DNA from: Desulfobacterales bacterium
GTDB taxonomy: Bacteria > Desulfobacterota > Desulfobacteria > Desulfobacterales > C00003106
Assembly (NCBI GenBank): GCA_030594505.1
Contig: JAUVFC010000099.1
Coordinates: 1-6,641, forward strand
DNA length: 6,641 nucleotides
Direction: 5' to 3'
Shown here: piece after piece, positions 1 through 5,824 of the stretch
Position numbering within the stretch: position 1 is the first letter of the stretch
Layout of the letters: every line of letters begins with the position of its first letter
Program-made: the position numbers and the translations under genes
Notes under the pieces: generated by a model
What the model was told of the DNA's origin: nothing
Seen by the model: only the letters and a program-made list of their open reading frames with translations
Database searches by the model: none

Positions 1-1664
1 CCAGCATCGTCCTTTCACGGACAAGCTATAACTTTTTCCTGAAAACAATAAACCAGGATTACAGGAATATCATCAAAAGCTCGGCAGGCGAGATTCGTCT
101 TTACATGGAACATGCCCAAAAGGGTCTGGAAGGTCTCGCCCTGGTGGTAGCCGCCATTAAACCGGATAGGTGGCAAAAAGAGATGGCCTTGACGGCCTTC
201 AATTATACTGCTGTTGATTTTATGTCTGTTGCTTTGATTTCCCTGAAAGGAAAGGCGATCGTAGCCACCGATCGGGAATGTGAAATCACCTTTAGTCAAA
301 ACAAGACCTTTAAAAAAGCGCTTACAGGCCAAAACAGCGTCTCCAATGTCATGCTGACCAAAAAGAACATCCCCCATATCCACCTGGCCGTACCTGTATT
401 CAGCCTGGGCAAGGTAAATGAGGTCCTCTGGGGCGAATTAAACCTCAAGTCCATCTGGGATGTGTTGGAGGGGATCACTGTCGGCCAAACAGGCCAGGTA
501 TATATCATGGATTTGTCAGGACAATATATAGGGCACCGGGAGATCGACCGTGTAGTAACAACCCCTCCGGCGGCAAAACCAGATATACTCAAAGAACTCC
601 GTGAATCAGATACGCCGGTGGAATGGATCGAGGAAAAAGACGGGACCAGCCTCTATTGTTTGGGAGCCCATATCCCCCGCCTCGATTGGGTGGTTGTCTT
701 GAGCCAGCCCTGTTCGGAAATCTATGCGTATCTGTACCGGAATATTTATTGGGCGGCGTTTACAACCTGTTTTATGTGTCTTGCGGCCATCCTCCTCGGC
801 TGGAACCGGGTAAAGCGCTTCTTAAGGCCCATTCACACCCTCCACCGCCAGGTCCAAAGGATAGGCCGGGGTGACCTGGATCAAAAGGTCTCTGTTGACT
901 CGCTGGACGAGATCGGCGACCTGGGCCTTGCCTTTAATGAAATGACCGATTCGCTCAAGGACTTTATACGCCGGGAGGTGGAGACAGCCAGGGAACTTGT
1001 CCACGCCAAAAACCTGGCCGTCCTCGGCACGACGTCCAGCAAGGTGACCCATGAAGTGGGAAACCTTTTGAACAACGTGGGGATGATTCTCTTCACTCTG
1101 AGGGGAGAAGCGCTCAGTCCGAATGGAAAAAAAGTCCTTGAGATACTGGAGAAAGAATCAGAGAGGGTAAGGGAATTCATTCATAATTTCCTGCAATTTG
1201 CCAAGAAACCGGAACTGCGTCTCCAAAAGTTGCCGATAGACGCACTTGTTCAAGAAGTCTTAGCTATCAATAAGCCTGATGCCGAAAAAAGGGGGATACA
1301 TCTTAGACTCAACTGGTCCCCCGACCTGCCGCCGGTCAATGTAGACGCCCGCCTCATGTACCAGGTGGTAAACAACCTGGTCAAAAACAGCCTTGAGGCC
1401 ATGACTGACCCGGGGGAGATACGTATTAAAGGAAAAGTCGAAAAAGAGTATCTTCTGGTGACGATAGGAGATACAGGACCAGGGATAGGACCGGATCTCT
1501 TAAAGGAAATATTCGACCCGTTCTTTACAACCAAAGGCAAAGAAGGGACAGGTCTCGGCTTGTCAATAGTAAAGACCATTGTGGAGGCTCATCGCGGGAC
1601 TATTGAATGCCTGAGCGAACCCGGGAAAGGCACAACGTTTATCCTGCGCCTCCCTTTGCGGTGA
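1..1664 (+). CDS. Membrane sensor histidine kinase, Cache-HAMP-HisKA-HATPase_c (5' end outside window)
   Basis: The reading frame is open from the left window edge (first whole codon at base 3), so the ATG at 105 is internal and the true start lies upstream. About 553 residues are visible. Bases ~3-740 encode an extracytoplasmic dCache-like sensor; the stretch GQTGQVYIMDLSGQYIGHRE is the typical second-subdomain signature. One hydrophobic segment follows (codons 747-803), then a HAMP linker (~804-965). The HisKA dimerisation helix carries the phospho-acceptor His at codon 1050 (motif KVTHEVGNLLNN). The HATPase_c domain shows an N-box (NNLVKNSLEAM, Asn at 1386), G1 (GDTGPGIG, 1467), F-box (FDPFFTTK, 1512) and G2 (GTGLGLSIV, 1545). 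All catalytic motifs are intact, so it should autophosphorylate in response to a periplasmic ligand, which is unknown. The first TM helix is presumably just upstream. No partner regulator follows; the regulator at the right end is NarL-type and has its own kinase. The family call is firm; ligand and pathway are unknown. Confidence 0.95.
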   Translation, partial: SIVLSRTSYNFFLKTINQDYRNIIKSSAGEIRLYMEHAQKGLEGLALVVAAIKPDRWQKEMALTAFNYTAVDFMSVALISLKGKAIVATDRECEITFSQNKTFKKALTGQNSVSNVMLTKKNIPHIHLAVPVFSLGKVNEVLWGELNLKSIWDVLEGITVGQTGQVYIMDLSGQYIGHREIDRVVTTPPAAKPDILKELRESDTPVEWIEEKDGTSLYCLGAHIPRLDWVVVLSQPCSEIYAYLYRNIYWAAFTTCFMCLAAILLGWNRVKRFLRPIHTLHRQVQRIGRGDLDQKVSVDSLDEIGDLGLAFNEMTDSLKDFIRREVETARELVHAKNLAVLGTTSSKVTHEVGNLLNNVGMILFTLRGEALSPNGKKVLEILEKESERVREFIHNFLQFAKKPELRLQKLPIDALVQEVLAINKPDAEKRGIHLRLNWSPDLPPVNVDARLMYQVVNNLVKNSLEAMTDPGEIRIKGKVEKEYLLVTIGDTGPGIGPDLLKEIFDPFFTTKGKEGTGLGLSIVKTIVEAHRGTIECLSEPGKGTTFILRLPLR

Positions 1665-1684
1665 GATCCCAACGTCTTACTTCT

Positions 1685-1707
1685 GAGCCTCTTGCAAAAC
1701 CTGCCAT
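1685..1707 (+). repeat. Possible relict or solo end of the MITE-like element
   Basis: This stretch (GAGCCTCTTGCAAAAC, then CTGCCAT) resembles the left end of the two complete elements at 4682 and 5370 (GAGACCTTTGCAAAAC, then TGCCAT). It differs by a few substitutions and one extra C. No clear partner end or target duplication is seen, although GCAAAG at 1797-1802 faintly recalls a right end. It may be a decayed copy, a related element or chance. Confidence 0.35.
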
Positions 1708-1717
1708 CAACTTATTC

Positions 1718-1746
1718 TTGACATTTAATCAAAAAATACATATATA
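1718..1746 (+). promoter_or_regulatory. Sigma-70-type promoter for the fusA-ATPase operon
   Basis: A perfect -35 hexamer TTGACA lies at 1718-1723. After 17 bp comes TATATA at 1741-1746; TATAAA at 1743-1748 is a closer match to the -10 consensus but with 19-bp spacing. The surroundings are strongly AT-rich. It lies 54 bp after the upstream kinase stop and would give a leader of roughly 80 nt before the fusA start. Inferred from sequence only. Confidence 0.7.
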
Positions 1747-1762
1747 AAACGATTCTCTTAAA

Positions 1763-1805
1763 TGGCTTTGCCGAAAGTCTTTAATAAAGGCTGTTTGCAA
1801 AGTCA
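1763..1805 (+). promoter_or_regulatory. Possible stem-loop in the fusA 5' leader
   Basis: TGGCTTTGC (1763-1771) can pair with GCAAAGTCA (1797-1805) over 9 bp with one G-U pair. Inside it, CTTT (1779-1782) pairs with AAAG (1786-1789) around an AAT loop. The structure would lie in the leader, 15 nt before the fusA Shine-Dalgarno. There is no U-tract, so it is not an intrinsic terminator; it could affect mRNA stability or translation, or be chance. Confidence 0.35.
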
Positions 1806-1834
1806 CATTATTTTGTGCCAAAGGAAATTGGAGT

Positions 1835-3910
1835 ATGACCAAGGAATTAAACAAATTGAGGAATATAGGAATCAGCGCCCATATCGATTCAGGGAAGACC
1901 ACTTTGACGGAACGGATACTCTTTTACACCCAAAGGATACATGCCATCCATGATGTCAAAGGAAAAGATGGTGTCGGCGCTACAATGGATTCCATGGAGT
2001 TGGAACGTGAACGCGGAATTACCATAGCATCCGCCGCCACCTATTGTACCTGGAACGATCATACAATCAATATAATAGATACACCGGGACACGTTGATTT
2101 TACTATCGAAGTAGAAAGGGCGCTGAGGGTGCTGGACGGCGCTGTTTTAGTTCTCTGCTCTGTAGGGGGGGTCCAATCTCAGTCAATCACGGTGGATCGA
2201 CAGATGAAGCGTTACAAAGTCCCCCGCATTGCCTTTATCAATAAATGCGATCGCTCCGGAGCGGATCCTGTGCGGGTAGTAAATCAGCTCCGTGAAAAAC
2301 TCAGACACAACGCGGTCCTGATGCAAATCCCTATCGAGCTGGAGGCAAACTATAAGGGGGTGGTCGACCTTGTTGCCATGAAGGCATACTATTTTGAAGG
2401 CCCTAATGGTGAACAGGTACGGATAGATGAGATCCCCTCGGATCTCCGTGAGGAGGCAGAGGCGCGCCGTGAAGAAATGCTTGATGCCGTGTCGCTGTTC
2501 TCGGATGAATTGACCGAAGCAATACTGGAAGACATGGTGACTGAAGAACTTGTCCATGATGCCGTCCGAAAGGGAACTATTGCCCTGGAGCTGACCCCTG
2601 TTTTTCTCGGTTCCGCTTATAAGAATATCGGCGTTCAATCCCTGTTGGATGCTGTTACAAGATATCTTCCTGAACCGAACGACGTTAAAAACTTTGCATT
2701 AGATCTCGACAATAACGAAAAAGAGGTTCTCCTGTCATCAAGCCCTGAAGGTCCTTTTATTGCGCTTACCTTCAAACTTGAAGTAAGCCGCTACGGACAG
2801 CTCACATATATCCGTATCTATCAGGGCTCTCTTAAGAAAGGGGATACCATATTCAATGCAAGAACCAAGAAGAAGGTAAAAGCAGGTCGGCTCGTTCGTA
2901 TGCATGCCGACGAGATGGAAGATGTCGAAAGTGCGGACGCGGGTGATATTGTCGCCCTTTTCGGAATAGAATGTTCGTCCGGCGATACCTTTACGGATGG
3001 AACATCAAATTATGTCATGTCTTCCATGCATGTTCCGGCGCCGGTTATCTCTTTGGCTATTACTCCCAAGGACAACAAATCACAAGTAAATATGTCCAAG
3101 GCCCTGAATCGATTTACCAAGGAAGACCCCACGTTCAGGGTGACCTCGAATCAAGACACGGGCGATACGATCATCTCGGGTATGGGGGAGCTCCACCTGG
3201 ACGTCTATGTAGAACGTATGAAACGAGAATATAGCGCAGAGGTTGAAACCGGTATGCCGAAGGTCGCGTACCGGGAAACCATCACGCGAATGATTGAGTT
3301 CGATTATACACACAAAAAACAGACCGGCGGCGCGGGTCAGTACGGCCGTGTCTCGGGATTCATGGAACCTTATGAAGAAGAAAACTATAATTTTATAAAT
3401 AAGATCAAAGGCGGGGCGATCCCGACTGAATATATACCTTCATGCGACAAGGGATTTCAGGCCTGCCTCAAGAAAGGATCGTTGATCGGCGCCCCCATTG
3501 CGGGGATACAAATAACAATTAATGACGGCCAGCATCACGCGGTAGACTCTTCGGATATGGCTTTTCAACAGGCAGCAATCGGGGCATTCAAGTCTGCCTA
3601 TGCAAAGGCAAGTCCCGCGATTTTGGAACCGATCATGAAGGTTTCCGTAGAAGGCCCCTCGGAATTTCAGGGAAATGTCCTGGCATCTATTAATCAAAGG
3701 AGGGGGATTATTATCGTCACGTCGGAAGACGGGGTATTTTCCACGGTAGATGCAGAAGTCCCTCTGTCTGAAATGTTCGGATATTCTACTACACTGAGAT
3801 CTACGACCCAGGGGAAGGCGGAATTCACTATGGAATTCGCTAAATACAGCAAGGTACCCCGGAGTATTGCCGATGAACTGAAAAAGAAATTCGAAGAAGA
3901 GAAAAAATGA
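1835..3910 (+). CDS. fusA: Elongation factor G, spdEFG1 / mitochondrial-EFG1-like type
   Basis: This is the translational GTPase that moves tRNAs and mRNA through the ribosome after peptide-bond formation. The 691 residues are full length for EF-G. Motifs in order: G1 AHIDSGKT (15-22), G2 RGIT (60-63), G3 DTPGH (82-86), G4 NKCD (136-139), G5 GSA (259-261). The G' insert, domain II (~307-390) and domain III (~400-475) follow. Domain IV contains HKKQTGGAGQYGRV (493-506) and the tip segment DGQHHAVDSSD (564-574); domain V ends in a charged tail. AHIDSGKT instead of AHIDAGKT, KGKDGVGA (42-49), DSMELERERGIT and LRVLDGAVLVLC (98-109) are shared with mitochondrial EF-G1 rather than ordinary bacterial EF-G, pointing to the spdEFG1 subfamily. 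The start is supported by AAGGA at 1821-1825, 9 nt before the ATG. There is no rpsL, rpsG or tuf next to it, so this is not the standard str operon; a second fusA or spdEFG2 gene may exist elsewhere. The EF-G call is very firm, the subfamily firm from remembered family sequences. Confidence 0.97.
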   Translation: MTKELNKLRNIGISAHIDSGKTTLTERILFYTQRIHAIHDVKGKDGVGATMDSMELERERGITIASAATYCTWNDHTINIIDTPGHVDFTIEVERALRVLDGAVLVLCSVGGVQSQSITVDRQMKRYKVPRIAFINKCDRSGADPVRVVNQLREKLRHNAVLMQIPIELEANYKGVVDLVAMKAYYFEGPNGEQVRIDEIPSDLREEAEARREEMLDAVSLFSDELTEAILEDMVTEELVHDAVRKGTIALELTPVFLGSAYKNIGVQSLLDAVTRYLPEPNDVKNFALDLDNNEKEVLLSSSPEGPFIALTFKLEVSRYGQLTYIRIYQGSLKKGDTIFNARTKKKVKAGRLVRMHADEMEDVESADAGDIVALFGIECSSGDTFTDGTSNYVMSSMHVPAPVISLAITPKDNKSQVNMSKALNRFTKEDPTFRVTSNQDTGDTIISGMGELHLDVYVERMKREYSAEVETGMPKVAYRETITRMIEFDYTHKKQTGGAGQYGRVSGFMEPYEEENYNFINKIKGGAIPTEYIPSCDKGFQACLKKGSLIGAPIAGIQITINDGQHHAVDSSDMAFQQAAIGAFKSAYAKASPAILEPIMKVSVEGPSEFQGNVLASINQRRGIIIVTSEDGVFSTVDAEVPLSEMFGYSTTLRSTTQGKAEFTMEFAKYSKVPRSIADELKKKFEEEKK

Positions 3911-3931
3911 TGACTTCGCAAGAAGTCATTA
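3908..3931 (+). promoter_or_regulatory. GCAA-tetraloop hairpin between fusA and the ATPase gene
   Basis: ATGACTTC (3910-3917) and GAAGTCAT (3922-3929) form a perfect 8-bp stem closed by a GCAA (GNRA) tetraloop. A G-U and a U-A pair extend it to 10 bp. The stem takes in the fusA stop codon TGA (3908-3910). What follows is AATAAACAAAAA rather than a U-run, so a rho-independent terminator is unlikely. An intercistronic hairpin that stabilises the upstream mRNA or tunes expression of the downstream gene is more plausible. The downstream Shine-Dalgarno begins about 10 nt later. Confidence 0.65.
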
Positions 3932-3953
3932 ATAAACAAAAAGGTGAAAAACA

Positions 3954-4655
3954 ATGATTAGAGAAGACTTTATCCGCGTAAGCCCGTTAAAAATACTCGA
4001 ATATTCCTCGCACGGCGGCCTGGGTAGCGGCAACCTTGGCGTATTCATAGCGCGGGCCGGTGTCGGCAAGACAGCATGCCTGATCCATATTGCGCTCGAC
4101 AATCTGTTCAAAAAACGAAAACTTATCCATGTGTCCGTGGGCGAGAGCCCGGAAAAAATCACCGCATATTACAGCGCTATTCTTAATGATCTCCGCAAGG
4201 CGCTCAATCTTCAGAGATCAAATGAAGAGGAGCTCATCGTGCAAAGAAACAGAATGATCATTGCCTATCTTGGGGCATCCTTTTCAGTAGACATGCTCGA
4301 AAAGAGTATCCAAAATATGATCGATTCCATAGATTTTAAACCTGATACTATTATTGTTGACGGGCTTGATTTTGAAAAGGTTGAGAGGTCATTTTTTGTA
4401 GACATTAAAAAACTTGCCACCGAATACCAGTCAGAAATCTGGTTCTCCGCCCTATCCCACAGGGATACCAGGGAGAAAAACGAGAGAGAGATACCGTATC
4501 CCTGTAACCGGTTAGACGATCTGTTTAACGTAATTATACACCTTGATCCGACCGACAGAGGGATTTTCTTGAGACTCCTTAAAGATCACGACAGTACAAA
4601 AGCGCCGGATACAAGTATACAGCTTGACCCTACTACTTTTTTGCTGGCAGGATAG
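3954..4655 (+). CDS. Small stand-alone RecA/DnaB-like P-loop ATPase, function unknown
   Basis: The product is 233 residues and cytoplasmic, with no signal peptide or TM segment. It has a RecA-fold nucleotide-binding core. Walker A is ARAGVGKT (33-40), the form seen in DnaB-type helicases (AR-x-x-x-GKT) with Ala in place of the first Gly. A strand ending in HVSVGES (59-65) resembles the SLEMS region of DnaB, where the Glu is catalytic. Walker B is TIIVDG (132-137, Asp136), and SALSHRD (165-171) resembles a sensor strand. A charged segment (REKNEREIP, 173-181) comes before the last strands. There is no DnaB N-terminal domain, KaiC duplication or DNA-binding module. The start is supported by AAGGTGA at 3941-3947. 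The gap from fusA is 43 nt with no terminator, so co-transcription is likely. Its partner or substrate is not evident; a role with the ribosome or EF-G is only inferred from the operon. The ATPase fold is fairly sure, the function unknown. Confidence 0.85.
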   Translation: MIREDFIRVSPLKILEYSSHGGLGSGNLGVFIARAGVGKTACLIHIALDNLFKKRKLIHVSVGESPEKITAYYSAILNDLRKALNLQRSNEEELIVQRNRMIIAYLGASFSVDMLEKSIQNMIDSIDFKPDTIIVDGLDFEKVERSFFVDIKKLATEYQSEIWFSALSHRDTREKNEREIPYPCNRLDDLFNVIIHLDPTDRGIFLRLLKDHDSTKAPDTSIQLDPTTFLLAG

Positions 4656-4681
4656 AAAAAAAAGAGCCATGCTCCCTCAGA

Positions 4682-4875
4682 GAGACCTTTGCATAACTGC
4701 CATTATGAGCGCTGACGCTTCACTTCGTGCCCGTGATGCAGTGTCAGGCTTCAAACTTTAATCCTCAAAATACCCAATGTATTCCTCCGGTTAAAGTTTT
4801 CGCCTTCCCCCGGCGACGGGATTTCACTTCGCTCAACTTGCCTGACAAAAAAATGTCGCGTTATGCAAAGGTCTC
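4682..4875. mobile_element. MITE-like non-autonomous element, copy A (194 bp)
   Basis: It has perfect 16-bp terminal inverted repeats: GAGACCTTTGCATAAC at 4682-4697 and its reverse complement at 4860-4875. It is flanked by the direct repeat TCAGA (4677-4681 and 4876-4880), read as a 5-bp target duplication. There is no room for a transposase. Inside are GTCAGGC (4743-4749) pairing with GCCTGAC (4840-4846), AAACTTTAA (4753-4761) pairing with TTAAAGTTT (4791-4799), a small AATAC/GTATT hairpin (4769-4783), and a CCCG-GCGA-CGGG tetraloop hairpin (4809-4820). It lies 26 bp after the ATPase stop codon, so its fold may act as the 3' end of the fusA operon transcript. The transposase family is not assigned. 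Confidence 0.88.
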
Positions 4876-4896
4876 TCAGATGGCAAGGCCAATAAA

Positions 4897-4972
4897 GTAG
4901 CGCAGGACTTTAGTCCTGCAAAAAGCGACACTGCAGAAGCTATCAATTGGCAGGGCTAAAGCCATGTGCTAC
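4897..4972. repeat. BIME-like pair of inverted GTAG-type REP sequences
   Basis: The left unit, 4897-4919, is GTAG followed by a palindrome GCAGGACT-TT-AGTCCTGC (4902-4919). The right unit, 4950-4972, is its inverted relative on the minus strand: GTAG, then a stem with one mismatch around GGCTTTAGCC. The two 23-bp units match at 19 of 23 positions and are 30 bp apart. A foot GTAG plus palindrome in head-to-head pairs is the layout of REP/BIME elements mobilised by RAYT (TnpA-REP) transposases. None is encoded here, so the mobiliser would act in trans. Confidence 0.7.
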
Positions 4973-5031
4973 GCAGCTTCGTTTTGCAATTGGTCGGAGA
5001 GTAATATCAATGTTCAGAGTTCTCCGGCACC

Positions 5032-5337
5032 TCAAGAGGGAACTAGAATGCTCAGGCCGCGACACGCATCGCAGTCGAAACCGCACTGCTTGCGTAACCG
5101 GCACACCTTGGGCAATATCCTGGCCTGAAACAGTTCACACCATGCCGTCTCTCTCAGTTTTTCTTCTTCCAGTTGTTTATTGCGAATAATCTCTTTGTAA
5201 TGAAATCTCTTTCGCATTCTCATATGAAAATCCAAGAGCCAGAGTCCTCCCCAATTTTCTACCGCACCAATACTGTGTCCGTCTCCAAACCTGTATCCGC
5301 CTTCGTCAGCATAAGACGCCAACCCTGTGCTGTCCAT
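5032..5337 (-). CDS. Small cysteine-rich hypothetical protein, possible metal binder
   Basis: I do not recognise this family. The proposed product is 101 residues from the ATG at 5337-5335, chosen because AGGGGG (5350-5345) sits 7 nt upstream. The open frame runs further up to 5391, but there it reads the end of mobile element B and is unlikely to be native. The N-terminal half is Gly/aromatic-rich (GGYRFGDG, ENWGGLWLLDF). The middle is basic and helical (HMRMRKRFHYKEIIRNKQ). The C-terminus has five Cys (67, 79, 85, 89, 92), the last three in CGFDCDAC, compatible with a zinc or iron-sulfur site. It could be a complete small protein, the remnant of a longer gene cut by the element insertion, or a chance ORF; an overlapping plus-strand ORF (5173-5481) competes with it. 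Element B begins only 32 bp upstream, so native promoter sequence is probably lost. Confidence 0.45.
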   Translation of the reverse strand: MDSTGLASYADEGGYRFGDGHSIGAVENWGGLWLLDFHMRMRKRFHYKEIIRNKQLEEEKLRETAWCELFQARILPKVCRLRKQCGFDCDACRGLSILVPS

Positions 5338-5344
5338 ACATTTG

Positions 5345-5350
5345 CCCCCT
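5345..5350 (-). promoter_or_regulatory. Ribosome binding site deciding the start of the Cys-rich ORF
   Basis: On the minus strand AGGGGG lies 7 nt before the ATG at 5337. It favours this internal start over the more distal ATG at 5391, which falls inside the inserted element. Confidence 0.45.
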
Positions 5351-5369
5351 ATAAGCTGATTTGTAAGTC

Positions 5370-5562
5370 GAGACCTTTGCAAAACTGCCATTTCCCCGTG
5401 ATGCGGCGTCAGGCTGCAAATTTTGCACGCAGTGAAGCGTCAGCGCTATCCTCGATCCGCCTGAGGCGGACCTCCGGTTAAAATCTTCGCCTTCCCCCGG
5501 CGACGGGATTTCACTTCGCTCAACTTGCCTGACGAAAAAATGTCGCGTTTTTCAAAGGTCTC
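5370..5562. mobile_element. MITE-like non-autonomous element, copy B (193 bp)
   Basis: Its ends are GAGACCTTTGCAAAAC (5370-5385) and the reverse complement of GAGACCTTTGAAAAAC (5547-5562), matching at 15 of 16 positions. The flanking direct repeat AAGTC (5365-5369 and 5563-5567) is a 5-bp target duplication different from that of copy A, so the two insertions are independent. The right 92 bp (5471-5562) differ from copy A (4784-4875) at 5 positions. Internal GTCAGGC (5408-5414)/GCCTGAC (5527-5533) and the CCCG-GCGA-CGGG hairpin (5496-5507) are conserved. A hairpin TCCGCC-TGA-GGCGGA (5456-5470) replaces the unrelated one of copy A. It has no coding capacity for a transposase. Confidence 0.88.
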
Positions 5563-5824
5563 AAGTCAACGAAGCTAAAATAATTTAACTGAATTATCTA
5601 ATATCAAACAGAAACCAGCTTGAAAATCGGGAATCACCTGTTTTTGTATTAAATATGTCCTAAAATGATATATGGCTATTTCTGCGGTAAAGTCTTTGCG
5701 AGGTTGGATAATGATTTGATATGGCAAAAAATACTTACGCTAAGATTTTGGATGAGGGGTTATGGGGAAATACCTTAGAGAAGGATAAGAAATCAGCTTT
5801 GATAAGGGTAAGGATTTTCCTGAT
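5563..5824. other. AT-rich intergenic stretch, no supported gene
   Basis: This lies between copy B and the end of the response regulator gene. It starts with the AAGTC target duplication. A plus-strand ORF starts at 5721 (MAKNTYAKILDEGLWGN...) but its last third is antisense to the regulator and it has only a distant AGG-type site. No clear terminator for the minus-strand operon is visible. AT-rich motifs around 5640-5675 are too poor to call a promoter. Confidence 0.5.

Noticed and set aside
1762..1953. Plus-strand ORF of 63 codons overlapping the fusA start
   Set aside because: It uses the leader and then a shifted frame of the conserved EF-G G1 region; no independent evidence.
4656..4676. 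A-tract followed by GAGC-CAT-GCTC as a terminator
   Set aside because: The A-run precedes the stem on the plus strand, so it could only terminate minus-strand transcription, and a 4-bp stem is too weak to call.
4947..5189. Plus-strand ORF of 80 codons beginning MAGLKPCAT
   Set aside because: Its first codons come from the right REP unit, it has no good ribosome binding site, and its 3' half is antisense to the better supported Cys-rich ORF. Short ORFs of this type arise from repeats.
5032..5337. Cys-rich ORF as a transposase fragment (begins MDSTGL, recalling the DSTGL of some IS4-type transposases)
   Set aside because: Similarity stops after five residues and the rest has no DDE-transposase pattern.
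5173..5481. Plus-strand ORF of 102 codons running into element B
   Set aside because: It is opposite to the Cys-rich ORF, ends in the mobile element and shows no domain-like pattern.
4677..5567. CRISPR array or composite transposon bounded by the two repeats
   Set aside because: There are only two ~193-bp copies with separate target duplications and no regular spacers; each is a separate insertion.
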